From assembly GCF_002217435.1 (NCBI RefSeq), contig NZ_MUHF01000001.1, positions 1-64,000 on the forward strand: 64,000 nt of DNA, in the 5' to 3' direction. The stretch comes from Flavobacterium reichenbachii. Its GTDB lineage: Bacteria; Bacteroidota; Bacteroidia; Flavobacteriales; Flavobacteriaceae. A model generated the notes under the pieces. The model did no database searches. It saw only the letters and a list, made by a program, of their open reading frames with translations, and had not been told where the DNA came from. A program made the position numbers and the translations under genes. Positions 1 through 7,930 of this stretch are shown one piece after another (the stretch's first letter is position 1; each line of letters begins with the position of its first letter).

Positions 1-20
1 ATTTTAAGTTATAAGTTAAT

Positions 21-53
21 AAAAGAGCCTGTCTAAAATTAGCAGGCTCTTTT
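21..53 (+). terminator. Intrinsic terminator at window edge
   Basis: An 11-bp perfect stem (AAAAGAGCCTG paired with CAGGCTCTTTT) is followed by a T-rich tail. It probably ends a plus-strand gene that lies left of the window. Confidence 0.6.
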
Positions 54-290
54 CTTTCAAAAAAAATAAAAAACAAAAAAACAAAGTTAACGGATTCAAA
101 TTCACGACGTTCAAACTCCTGATATTGGAGTCAAAGGTTGATGTTTGGAGCTCTAAGGCTGTCAAACATTGAATTTATAGAAGCAAATATAACACTATTT
201 AAAACAATTCTAAATAAAAATATTTTAAAATGTATAATAAAACACTAACTAAATGATAAATAGTGTTTTAATTAAAAAAGGGGATAAAAA
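54..290. other. Gene-free stretch downstream of gldA
   Basis: No convincing reading frame or RNA gene was seen here. The only structure noticed is a 9-bp inverted repeat (AAAACACTA at 239-247 with TAGTGTTTT at 261-269). Confidence 0.5.
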
Positions 291-321
291 AACCGCTTTA
301 TTCTTTGAGAATAAAGCGGTT
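291..321 (-). terminator. gldA terminator
   Basis: A 13-bp perfect stem (AACCGCTTTATTC with GAATAAAGCGGTT, 5-nt loop) lies just after the gldA stop. On the minus strand it is followed by a run of T, as expected for an intrinsic terminator. Confidence 0.8.
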
Positions 322-352
322 TATAAGTAATTTGAAACTGAGAATTAAAAAC

Positions 353-1249
353 TTATTTAGTTATTTCTCTAAACACAGCTTCCAGATTTTTATTTTTTTG
401 ATTCAATTGCAGTGTCTTTAATCCGTTTTGGTTAGCAAAGTCAAAGATGGCAGGTCTCATATCTTTTTCTGTAATAAAAGTTAGTTCCCACGTCATGTCA
501 TGAGTATTTTTGTACAAACTGATATTTTCAAGTTTGGCCAAAAGCTGTTCTTCTACCTGGTAATCAAACTCTACTTCAATAACTTGCTCTTTATTTACAG
601 CAACTAAATGATCTAATTTGTTATCTGCAACAATTTTTCCTTTGTCAATAATTATGACACGATCACAAATTGCTTCTACTTCCTGCATGATGTGTGTCGA
701 TAAAAAAACTGTTTTATCTTTTCCAACATTTTTAATAACGTTTCGAATTTCCATTAACTGATTAGGATCCAGTCCCGTAGTTGGTTCATCCAAAATTAAA
801 ACGTCTGGATTGTGTAATAAAGCATTTGCTAGTCCTACGCGCTGGCGGTATCCTTTTGAGAGCTGGCTGATCTTTTTGTGGCTTTCTGGTGTCAGTCCTG
901 TCAGCTGAATTACTTCTTCAATTCTTGATTTTTCTACATGATAAACATCAGCATTAAATGCCAAATACTCACGAACATACAAATCCAAATACAAAGGATT
1001 ATGTTCCGGCAGATAACCAATAGAAAGCTGTACTGCTTTTGCATTTGTCATGACATCGTGGCCATTTACAAGTGCTGAGCCACTATCGGCAAGCAGATAA
1101 GTGGTCAGGATTTTCATTAAAGTAGATTTTCCTGCTCCGTTTGGTCCAAGAAATCCTACGATTTCTCCCTTCTTAATTGAGAATGAAATTTCATCTAAAG
1201 CTTTTTGCTCTCCGTAACTTTTTGATATGCTGTTTACTTCTATCGACAT
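353..1249 (-). CDS. gldA: Gliding motility ABC transporter ATP-binding protein GldA
   Basis: ATP-binding subunit of the Gld ABC transporter, 298 residues, the length expected for GldA. Walker A (GPNGAGKS) is at residues 35-42, the ABC signature (LSKGYRQ) at 130-136 and Walker B (VLILDE) at 150-155, followed by the D-loop and a switch His in STHIMQE. The C-terminal ~75 residues form the usual accessory region. In F. johnsoniae GldA works with the membrane proteins GldF and GldG, which are not in this window, so it stands alone here. A TAnnTTTG box lies 18-25 bp before the ATG and a strong terminator follows. The identification rests on overall resemblance to GldA and on the other gliding genes nearby. 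A generic ABC-2 ATPase is the alternative. Confidence 0.88.
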   Translation of the reverse strand: MSIEVNSISKSYGEQKALDEISFSIKKGEIVGFLGPNGAGKSTLMKILTTYLLADSGSALVNGHDVMTNAKAVQLSIGYLPEHNPLYLDLYVREYLAFNADVYHVEKSRIEEVIQLTGLTPESHKKISQLSKGYRQRVGLANALLHNPDVLILDEPTTGLDPNQLMEIRNVIKNVGKDKTVFLSTHIMQEVEAICDRVIIIDKGKIVADNKLDHLVAVNKEQVIEVEFDYQVEEQLLAKLENISLYKNTHDMTWELTFITEKDMRPAIFDFANQNGLKTLQLNQKNKNLEAVFREITK

Positions 1250-1266
1250 AGACTTTTTATTTACTA

Positions 1267-1274
1267 CAAAAGTA
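1267..1274 (-). promoter_or_regulatory. Candidate -7 box of gldA
   Basis: On the minus strand the sequence reads TACTTTTG, matching the Bacteroidota -7 consensus TAnnTTTG. It would give a leader of roughly a dozen bases. No convincing -33 TTG is seen at the usual spacing. Confidence 0.5.
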
Positions 1275-1396
1275 AACAGAAATAGTATTGATTGCTAAAA
1301 TTTGGCTTTCAAATGAAATTTTAATTAAATATAAATTTTAGGCTGAGTCGGCATCGTTATTGTTAAAAGGAATCTGAATTTAAACAAAACTCAAAA

Positions 1397-1975
1397 ATGA
1401 AAAAATTTTTAATCGTAGCGGCATTAGCTATCTGCAGCTTTGCAAATGCACAAAAAGGAACAGTTTTAGTTGGTGGAAGTATTGGTTATGCTTCAGAAAC
1501 TAGAACACTTGGTAACACTGAAATTAAAGATAATGAATTTAATTTTTCTCCAAAAGTAGGTTACCAATTTCACGATAACTGGACAGTAGGAGGTGAGGCT
1601 TCTTTTGGTTCTTCAAAAACAAAACAAGGAACTAATGAAGACAGATTTAATACTACAAAAGTTGGTGCATTTTTACGTTACACTATTCCTTTGAATCCAA
1701 CTTTCGCTTTCTTTGCTGAATTTGGAGCTGGTTTTCAAAGTGAAAAAGATAAAACGTACACAGGACCAATTACTACAACTGCAAAAGGAGATGGTATGTA
1801 TGTTGGTTTAACTCCAGCTCTTTTCATCGATATGAAAAAAGGTTTTGGTCTTAACTTCAACATTGGAGGTTTAGGATATAGTACAATCAATTACGATAAT
1901 AACGGTCCAGAGTACAAAAACTTTGACTTTAATTTTGGTAGAACATTTAATATTGGAGTTTCTAAAAACTTCTAA
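1397..1975 (+). CDS. Outer-membrane beta-barrel protein (paralogue 1)
   Basis: 192 residues. A signal peptide ends near ...SFANAQ (residues 1-19). The mature part alternates short beta strands with Gly/aromatic turns (GGSIGY, KVGYQFHDNW, GFGLNFNIGG) and ends in Phe (SKNF), typical of small OmpA/OmpX-like barrels. There are no enzymatic motifs. The next gene is a close paralogue with the same signal-peptide end, the same internal FHDNWT and ATPALFI-type blocks, the same last five residues and a matching terminator, so the pair arose by tandem duplication. The function is probably structural or envelope-related; the sequence does not say which. The ATG follows an AAACTCAAAA leader without a Shine-Dalgarno site. 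Confidence 0.85.
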   Translation: MKKFLIVAALAICSFANAQKGTVLVGGSIGYASETRTLGNTEIKDNEFNFSPKVGYQFHDNWTVGGEASFGSSKTKQGTNEDRFNTTKVGAFLRYTIPLNPTFAFFAEFGAGFQSEKDKTYTGPITTTAKGDGMYVGLTPALFIDMKKGFGLNFNIGGLGYSTINYDNNGPEYKNFDFNFGRTFNIGVSKNF

Positions 1976-2000
1976 TCTTAGGTTATATATTCAATTTCAG

Positions 2001-2026
2001 AAAGCATCCGCCACGGCGGATGCTTT
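2001..2026 (+). terminator. Terminator of barrel paralogue 1
   Basis: A 12-bp GC-rich perfect stem (AAAGCATCCGCC / GGCGGATGCTTT, 2-nt loop) is followed by eight or more T. It is almost identical to the terminator after the next gene. Confidence 0.9.
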
Positions 2027-2170
2027 TTTTTTATAACAATTTCTTTTAGTTTTTTTTAATTCTGTCTTGTTAAATCAGCGTCTTTTTTAATTAATTGTTA
2101 CTAAATATAGTGCTGCTTAAGATTGGTATTTTTATTGTTCTTTGTATGTGAAATCTTAATAAATAAACAC

Positions 2171-2752
2171 ATGAAAAAAATGCTACTTATTCTTGCATTG
2201 TCAGTTTTTGGCTTTGCAAATGCCCAAAAGGGAACAATTTTAGTGGGAGGAAATATTGGTTATACTTCTGAAAAAATTGATCGGGAGGTATCTGCGCTAA
2301 AAACAAATACTTTTCAGTTTTCTCCAAAAGTGGGCTATCAATTTCACGATAATTGGACGGCAGGTGCTGAATTTGTTGTAGAATCTTCAAAAACTAATAA
2401 TGGAGGACTTGAAGGAAAAGCTAATAATTTTAAAGCTGGAGCATTTGTACGTTATACAATGCCGTTGAATGAAACTTTTTCTGTTTTCGCTGACTTAGGA
2501 GCAGGTTTTCAAAATCAAAAAATAAAGACAAATGACAATGGAGTATTTCTTTCAGAAAGTAAAGCTGATGGTTTTTATGCGGGTGTAACTCCAGCTCTTT
2601 TCATTAATATGAAAAAAGGTTTTGGTCTTAATTTCAGTATTGGCGGTCTAGGGTATGAAACTTTAGCTATTGATAGTGAGGATGTTGATTATAGTAAATT
2701 CTCGTTTAATTTTGGGAAAACGGTTAATATTGGAATTTCTAAAAACTTCTAA
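2171..2752 (+). CDS. Outer-membrane beta-barrel protein (paralogue 2)
   Basis: 193 residues from the ATG at 2171, which starts a clean signal peptide (MKKMLLILALSVFGFANAQ). A TTG 48 bases upstream in the same frame would add a hydrophobic stretch before a second start and is rejected. The protein aligns along its whole length with the gene at 1397-1975 (KGTILVGGNIGYTSE, FQFSPKVGYQFHDNWT, FAGVTPALFI-like block, SKNF end). It is a small outer-membrane barrel with no catalytic residues. The two copies differ mostly in the predicted loops, which fits relaxed or diversifying selection on exposed parts. That reading is an inference. Confidence 0.85.
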   Translation: MKKMLLILALSVFGFANAQKGTILVGGNIGYTSEKIDREVSALKTNTFQFSPKVGYQFHDNWTAGAEFVVESSKTNNGGLEGKANNFKAGAFVRYTMPLNETFSVFADLGAGFQNQKIKTNDNGVFLSESKADGFYAGVTPALFINMKKGFGLNFSIGGLGYETLAIDSEDVDYSKFSFNFGKTVNIGISKNF

Positions 2753-2777
2753 TCTTAGATTATATATTTAATTTCAG

Positions 2778-2803
2778 AAAGCATCCGCCATGGCGGATGC
2801 TTT
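2778..2803 (+). terminator. Terminator of barrel paralogue 2
   Basis: Same 12-bp stem as after paralogue 1, with loop AT instead of AC. The T-tract is broken by a C and a G, so it may be the weaker copy. Confidence 0.8.
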
Positions 2804-2843
2804 CTTTGTTTACAAAGGTCTTATGAAAACTAAAACTTGATTT

Positions 2844-2920
2844 TTAGCCCTAATAAAAGCGGCATCCTTTTGTGGTGCTTAAAATTTTAGTTCAGGATAT
2901 GGCTAGCTATCAGGATTTTG
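2844..2920 (+). repeat. Degenerate copy of a dispersed intergenic element (TAGCCC...)
   Basis: Begins TTAGCCCTAATAAAAGCGG, goes through a CATCCTTTT block and ends near GGATATGGCTAGCTATCAGG. It resembles the better copies at 23074-23154 and 43405-43567, which start CTAGCCCAGAT and end AGCTGGA. The match is decayed and the boundaries are approximate. Confidence 0.45.
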
Positions 2921-2990
2921 TAATGGGAGAAATTAAGCATAGTACAGCATTAGAATTTTAATGATATTTTGCCGCAGATTAGAATCTTTA

Positions 2991-3068
2991 TTCGCCACGA
3001 ATTTCACGAAGTTTCACGAATTAATTTAAGCACAATGATTTGTATTAATTAGTGAAATTCGTGGCGAA
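2991..3068. repeat. Long inverted repeat with 17-bp perfect arms
   Basis: TTCGCCACGAATTTCAC (2991-3007) is the exact reverse complement of 3052-3068. Further ATTAATT-type pairing lies inside. It lies in the 407-bp gap before the RDD gene, has no T-tract, and looks like a dispersed palindromic repeat. A decayed relative is visible at about 23164-23215. Confidence 0.7.
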
Positions 3069-3130
3069 CAAAACATTTAATCTTTTAAATCAAATTAATC
3101 TGTGGGATATTTATATCCTAAAATAAAATG

Positions 3131-3138
3131 TATTTTTG
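3131..3138 (+). promoter_or_regulatory. -7 box of the RDD gene
   Basis: TATTTTTG, a perfect TAnnTTTG match 22 bp before the ATG. The surrounding ~30 bp (3115-3144) recur almost unchanged at 3630-3661 before dgt. Confidence 0.6.
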
Positions 3139-3159
3139 GCTTTTAAATCTGAAGTCTAA

Positions 3160-3636
3160 ATGAAAAAAGAAGATTTTGAAATCGCAAATTATTTACTGGC
3201 ATCAAAACTAAAACGATTTTTGAATTTTATTATCGATGCAATAATAATTATGATTATCGTTAGAGTCGTAATACAGTTTTTAAATATTTTAGAGATTTCA
3301 AATACAATAAATTCGTTTGATCGAATCGAGCGCTATTTATTTTGGAGTGGCGTAAGTTTTGTGTATTACGGAATAACAGAATCCTTTTTTTCTCGTTCTC
3401 CTGCTAAATATTTGACTAAAACAATTGTTGTGATGGCTGATGGATCGAAACCAACTTTGATGGTTATCTTGGTCCGAACAATATTTCGTATTTTGCCTTT
3501 GGAGCCGTTAAGCTTTTTAAGAGGACGTGCTTTAGGTTTGCACGATGAAAATTCCAGAACTTTTGTTGTTATAAAATCAAAATTCGAAATGCAAATGAAA
3601 GAACATTTCGAGTTACTATCTTTAGATAAATCCTAA
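3160..3636 (+). CDS. RDD family membrane protein
   Basis: 158 residues, a usual size for RDD proteins. An R-x-x-N-F-I-I-D-A pattern starts the first membrane segment (about residues 19-40). A second segment lies near residues 63-80, followed by SRSPAKYLTKT, the conserved post-helix signature of RDD proteins, and a hydrophobic segment with LVRTIFR near 105-112. The role of most RDD proteins is unknown; some are proposed transporters or sodium/proton antiporters. The gene has its own -7 box, and its stop codon lies inside the duplicated promoter block that serves dgt. Identification is by the motif layout. Confidence 0.8.
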   Translation: MKKEDFEIANYLLASKLKRFLNFIIDAIIIMIIVRVVIQFLNILEISNTINSFDRIERYLFWSGVSFVYYGITESFFSRSPAKYLTKTIVVMADGSKPTLMVILVRTIFRILPLEPLSFLRGRALGLHDENSRTFVVIKSKFEMQMKEHFELLSLDKS

Positions 3637-3646
3637 AATAAAAATG

Positions 3647-3654
3647 TATTTTTG
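3647..3654 (+). promoter_or_regulatory. -7 box of dgt
   Basis: TATTTTTG matches TAnnTTTG. The leader to the dgt ATG is about 45 bases and contains repeated ATCTAAAAT-type words. The box lies ten bases after the RDD stop codon. Confidence 0.6.
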
Positions 3655-3706
3655 ACCTTTTAGATTAACAATCTAAAATCATCAATCTATAATCTAAAAT
3701 TAAAAA

Positions 3707-5053
3707 ATGAACTGGGAACAACTTTTATCTCTTAAAAAACAAGGCGACACAGGCAAAAGATTACGTATAGAACAAGACGATACCCGTTTAGGCTTTGAGG
3801 TAGATTATGACCGAATTATATTTTCGGCAGCTTTTAGATCTTTGCAGGATAAAACACAAGTTATTCCGCTTTCTAAAACAGATTTTGTTCATACACGATT
3901 AACACATAGTTTAGAAGTTTCTGTTGTCGGCCGTTCTTTAGGCCGTTTGGTTGGAAAAAAGATTATCGAAAAATACCCCTATTTAAAAGAAGTTCACGGT
4001 TATCATATGAATGATTTTGGAGCCATTGTCGCTGCCGCATCTCTGGCACACGATATAGGAAATCCACCATTTGGTCATTCTGGAGAAAAAGCAATTGGAG
4101 AATATTTTTCTATCGGAAACGGATTAAAATATAAAGACAAACTAACTGCAAAACAATGGCAGGATTTAATAGATTTTGAAGGAAATGCAAATGGTTTTTC
4201 TGTACTAACAGCAAGTCGTCCCGGAATTGAAGGCGGACTTAGGATTTCATATGCCACTTTGGGCGCATTTATGAAATACCCAAAAGAAAGTCTTCCTAAA
4301 AAGCCAACCAGTAATATTGCAGATAAAAAATATGGTTTCTTCCAGTCTGACAAAACTTTTTTTGAAGAAGTAGCCAAAGATATGGGAATGATTGCCAATA
4401 AATCTGGAGAAGATATTGGTTTTGAAAGACATCCTCTGGCCTATTTAGTTGAAGCAGCAGATGATATCTGTTATACAATTATTGATTTTGAGGACGGAAT
4501 AAATCTAGGACTGGTTTCTGAAGATTATGCTTTAGAATATTTAATAAAATTGGTAAAAGACAATATTGGTGTTTCTAAATATAAATTGTTAGAAACCAAA
4601 GAAGACAGAATCAGCTACCTGCGCGCACTTGCAATTGGAGCTTTGATTAATGATGCTGTTGATGTTTTTATCGAAAATGAAGAATTGATTCTGGCAGGTA
4701 ATTTCCCTTTTGCATTAACAGATAAAAGCAAATACAAAGCTCAAATGAATGATATTATCAATTTAAGTGTTGATAAAATTTACCAAAGCCGAGAAGTTAT
4801 TGAGAAGGAAATTGTGGGTTATCAAATCATTCAAACACTGTTGGATAAGTTCATAACAGCATTCAATAACAAATATGAAGGAAAAGCTTCGAATTACGAT
4901 AATTTAATCCTGAAAATGCTTCCTGAAAAGCATCGTTTAGAAAAAAATAATCTATACGATCGTCTGCTTCATATTTGTCATTATGTTTCGCTGCTGACTG
5001 ATGGAAATGCGTTAGAATTATTTGAAATGATTAACGGAAGAAAACCAAATTAA
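3707..5053 (+). CDS. dgt: Deoxyguanosinetriphosphate triphosphohydrolase (dGTPase)
   Basis: 448 residues, within the dGTPase family range. The enzyme hydrolyses dGTP, or dNTPs generally in many bacterial homologues, to deoxynucleoside and tripolyphosphate. The HD-domain metal ligands are visible: RLTHSLEVS (His about residue 66) and SLAHDIGNPPFGHSGE (His-Asp about residues 115-116, then the second His of the dGTPase signature). The N-terminal RDRIIFS-like segment (DYDRIIFSAAFRSLQDKTQV) is also typical. The gene is monocistronic: its TAA directly abuts the reverse TAA of the convergent DUF3078 gene with no spacer. It is likely cytoplasmic and contributes to dNTP pool balance. Confidence 0.92.
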   Translation: MNWEQLLSLKKQGDTGKRLRIEQDDTRLGFEVDYDRIIFSAAFRSLQDKTQVIPLSKTDFVHTRLTHSLEVSVVGRSLGRLVGKKIIEKYPYLKEVHGYHMNDFGAIVAAASLAHDIGNPPFGHSGEKAIGEYFSIGNGLKYKDKLTAKQWQDLIDFEGNANGFSVLTASRPGIEGGLRISYATLGAFMKYPKESLPKKPTSNIADKKYGFFQSDKTFFEEVAKDMGMIANKSGEDIGFERHPLAYLVEAADDICYTIIDFEDGINLGLVSEDYALEYLIKLVKDNIGVSKYKLLETKEDRISYLRALAIGALINDAVDVFIENEELILAGNFPFALTDKSKYKAQMNDIINLSVDKIYQSREVIEKEIVGYQIIQTLLDKFITAFNNKYEGKASNYDNLILKMLPEKHRLEKNNLYDRLLHICHYVSLLTDGNALELFEMINGRKPN

Positions 5054-6055
5054 TTATTGAAAAGCATATACTAAACCTACGCCTAAAACCTGGCGTAACT
5101 GCATTCTTGGACCGTCATTGACCTGACTTTTTGCTCCAGATACTGGATCTACAACATCTTTTTTGGTTTTGATATCATCATCATAAACAAGATGAACTCC
5201 AATATTTGCTTTTACGTAAGCATTGACCACAAGGTCTAGGCGCGTGTCGTAATCAATATCGACATTACCAAAACGGTTTAGATAATCGGTATATAAACTT
5301 AATCTGTTTTCGTAAAAAACATTTTTATAAACTTCGGTTTTCATATATCCGGTAAATAAAATACCAAATTCGGCTTTTACTTTCTGTCCTTCTTCAACTA
5401 ATATCTGCGCATCTGGATTTAGAGGGTCAGCCATGTAAACCGCTTTTTTAACACCAAATGCTCCTTGATTTGCCAAATACTGATCTAAAACCAAAGTAGT
5501 CTTTAGCGTAATTGGAGAGAAATAAAATGTCCTGTTTTTTGCTTTATTAGAATTCTCAGCTCCAGCTCCTAAAAAGATATAAGCCGGTGCAAAAGGTTTA
5601 GAGATTGCAATATCTCTGTTTGGATAATTGTAACCGTTGGTAAACTGCGTATTAAAATTTAACTTAGAAGAATAGTACCAGTTAGACAGGGTATCGCGTC
5701 TGTATCCGTAAGTTGAGTTAAATTGAAAAGCATCGTCTGTTTTTCTTAATTCGATACCATCCTGTTTGTTTAAACCATATTTTACTATAAGTTCATTAAC
5801 CCATTTATGATTTTCTTTTGCGTAAGTTCTATTAAATTCACCTTTAAATAGGCCAGAAATAGAACTTGTTCCCCCGGCACTCCAATTCACAAAAGCAATT
5901 TCCGAAATATCAAAACCAAGCTGATTTTTCTTAGACCAATTTGAAGGCGGCGGAGGCGCTTGATTTGGACCTAAAGTTGTTTGAATAATTTGAGCAAAGT
6001 TATTTGAGGTACACAAAAGCAATAAGAGCAATAGAGTAGAACGCAATAATTTCAT
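5054..6055 (-). CDS. DUF3078 family protein, exported, outer-membrane-like
   Basis: 333 residues with a signal peptide (Lys/Arg start, a seven-Leu core, end near NNFAQ). A proline-rich spacer (QAPPPPSNW) precedes a region rich in alternating aromatic residues (FVNWSAGGTSSISG, NELIVKYGLNKQDG, YGYRRDTLSNWYYSSKLNFNTQF). This is the DUF3078 pattern common in Bacteroidota. The end (GVGLVYAFQ) fits a barrel closing strand. The function is unknown. It follows dxs by 34 bp on the same strand and is probably co-transcribed with it. No terminator is visible between its stop and the convergent dgt stop. Confidence 0.82.
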   Translation of the reverse strand: MKLLRSTLLLLLLLCTSNNFAQIIQTTLGPNQAPPPPSNWSKKNQLGFDISEIAFVNWSAGGTSSISGLFKGEFNRTYAKENHKWVNELIVKYGLNKQDGIELRKTDDAFQFNSTYGYRRDTLSNWYYSSKLNFNTQFTNGYNYPNRDIAISKPFAPAYIFLGAGAENSNKAKNRTFYFSPITLKTTLVLDQYLANQGAFGVKKAVYMADPLNPDAQILVEEGQKVKAEFGILFTGYMKTEVYKNVFYENRLSLYTDYLNRFGNVDIDYDTRLDLVVNAYVKANIGVHLVYDDDIKTKKDVVDPVSGAKSQVNDGPRMQLRQVLGVGLVYAFQ

Positions 6056-6089
6056 TAGTTTTAATTTTTTTTTTGGTGCTGCAAAATAA

Positions 6090-7877
6090 TTATTTTGTAT
6101 CGTTTGAAAAAAGATTTCTTAAACTTTTAACGTCGATGCTGCAAAATTGTTGTAATTGGTTTACTGTTCCATGCTCAATAAAAGCGTCAGGAATACCCAG
6201 AATTTCAATGTCGTTTTTAAAATTATTTGATGCTGCAAATTCTAAAACGGCACTTCCAAAACCACCTGTAACAGTTCCATCTTCGATAGTAATGATACGT
6301 TCGAAACTAGAAAGAATTTCCTTTAAGAGTCTGTAGTCTAGTGGTTTAATGAATGAAAAATCATAATGTGCTATTAAATCAGGGTTCGTACATTCACCTA
6401 TAGCCTGAGTAACATTATTACCAATCGTTCCAGTTGATAAAACAGCCGTTTTTGTTCCTGTTTTCAGGCATTTTCCCTCACCGATTTTAACAGATTCGTA
6501 ATGTCCGAAATTTTTTACTTCCCAATCAGGAATAACGCCTCGACCTCTCGGATATCGAATTGCAATCGGATGATTGAGTCCCAATTGTGCAGTATATAGA
6601 ATGTTTTGCAGCGCAATTTCGTCAATTGGTGCATAAATAATCATATTTGGAATTGCGCGTAAATAAGCGATATCAAAAACACCGTGATGTGTTGCGCCGT
6701 CTTCGCCGACTAAACCAGCACGGTCAAGGCAGAAGATTACGGGTAAATTCTGCAAAGCCACATCATGAATTACCTGATCGTAAGCGCGCTGCAAAAATGT
6801 AGAATAAATATTGCAGTACACAATCATGCCTTGTGTGGCCATTCCGGCAGCAAGAGTCACAGCATGCTGTTCTGCAATTCCAACGTCAAAAGCACGTTCC
6901 GGAATTTCATCCATCATAAATTTTAAGGAACTTCCAGAAGGCATTGCAGGCGTGATTCCAATTATTTTTTCGTTTTTTCTGGCTAAATCCAAAATAGTTA
7001 AACCGAAAACATCTTGAAATTTCGGAGGCAGATTTTCTTCAGATTTTAAATGAATTTCTCCTGTCGAAGCATCAAATTTTCCAGGAGCATGATATTTTAC
7101 CTGATTCTCTTCTGCTTGCTGCAGGCCTTTTCCTTTTGTAGTTACAATATGAAGAAATTTAGGACCTTTAATTTTCTTTAAGCGATCTAATTCTTTGATT
7201 AAAATAGTAAGATCATGACCGTCAATGGGACCTGAATAATCAAAATTCAGCGACTTGATCATGTTATTTTTCTTCGGATTTTTTCCTTCTTTTACAGCAG
7301 TAAGATATTTTTTGAGTGCACCAACACTCGGATCAATTCCAATAGCATTATCATTCAAAATGACCAATAAATTAGCATCCGTAACTCCGGCATGATTTAG
7401 ACCTTCAAACGCCATTCCGGAGGAAATCGAAGCATCGCCAATAACTGCAATGTGCTGTTTTTCGAAATCGCCTTTTAAATTAGAAGCAATCGCCATTCCC
7501 AACGCTGCAGATATAGAAGTAGAAGAGTGTCCTACCCCAAAAGTATCATAAATACTTTCGCTTCTTTTCGGAAATCCTGAAATACCGCCGAGTTGTCTGT
7601 TGGTATCAAAATTTTCTCTTCTTTCTGTTAATATTTTATGTCCGTAAGCCTGATGCCCAACATCCCAGACTAATAGATCTTCGGGAGTATTAAAAACATA
7701 GTGTAAAGCAATAGTAAGTTCTACAACGCCTAAACTGGCTCCCAAATGCCCTTCTTTTACCGAAACAATATCAATGATAAAATCACGTAATTCTTTGGCC
7801 AATTCTGGTAGTTGAGTTTCGCTGAGTAAACGTAAATCGGCTGGATTGTAAATATTTGAGAGTAAATTGCTTTTCAT
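6090..7877 (-). CDS. dxs: 1-deoxy-D-xylulose-5-phosphate synthase
   Basis: 595 residues, close to the usual ~600-620. The enzyme condenses pyruvate and glyceraldehyde-3-phosphate in a thiamine-diphosphate reaction, the first step of the MEP isoprenoid pathway. Visible signatures are VWDVGHQAYGHK, a GVGHSSTSISAA block, the ThDP/Mg motif (VIGDASISSGMAFEGLNHAG ... LNDN), the transketolase pyrimidine domain (DVGIAEQHAV, with the catalytic Glu) and the C-terminal transketolase domain (GTIGNNV, IEDGTVTGGFGSAV). A -7 box lies directly before the ATG, so it need not depend on the TonB-like cluster 53 bp upstream. DUF3078 follows. Confidence 0.96.
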   Translation of the reverse strand: MKSNLLSNIYNPADLRLLSETQLPELAKELRDFIIDIVSVKEGHLGASLGVVELTIALHYVFNTPEDLLVWDVGHQAYGHKILTERRENFDTNRQLGGISGFPKRSESIYDTFGVGHSSTSISAALGMAIASNLKGDFEKQHIAVIGDASISSGMAFEGLNHAGVTDANLLVILNDNAIGIDPSVGALKKYLTAVKEGKNPKKNNMIKSLNFDYSGPIDGHDLTILIKELDRLKKIKGPKFLHIVTTKGKGLQQAEENQVKYHAPGKFDASTGEIHLKSEENLPPKFQDVFGLTILDLARKNEKIIGITPAMPSGSSLKFMMDEIPERAFDVGIAEQHAVTLAAGMATQGMIVYCNIYSTFLQRAYDQVIHDVALQNLPVIFCLDRAGLVGEDGATHHGVFDIAYLRAIPNMIIYAPIDEIALQNILYTAQLGLNHPIAIRYPRGRGVIPDWEVKNFGHYESVKIGEGKCLKTGTKTAVLSTGTIGNNVTQAIGECTNPDLIAHYDFSFIKPLDYRLLKEILSSFERIITIEDGTVTGGFGSAVLEFAASNNFKNDIEILGIPDAFIEHGTVNQLQQFCSIDVKSLRNLFSNDTK

Positions 7878-7891
7878 TGTAAGGTAAAAAG

Positions 7892-7899
7892 CAAATTTA
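7892..7899 (-). promoter_or_regulatory. -7 box of dxs
   Basis: Reads TAAATTTG on the minus strand, matching TAnnTTTG, 15-22 bp before the dxs ATG. It suggests a very short leader and initiation separate from the five-gene cluster upstream. Confidence 0.5.
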
Positions 7900-7930
7900 C
7901 GGTTTTAAATTTAATTTTAATTAGTGAGCG

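Noticed and set aside
60..185. A tRNA or small RNA gene near the left end
   Set aside because: No cloverleaf or conserved T-arm could be built from the sequence.
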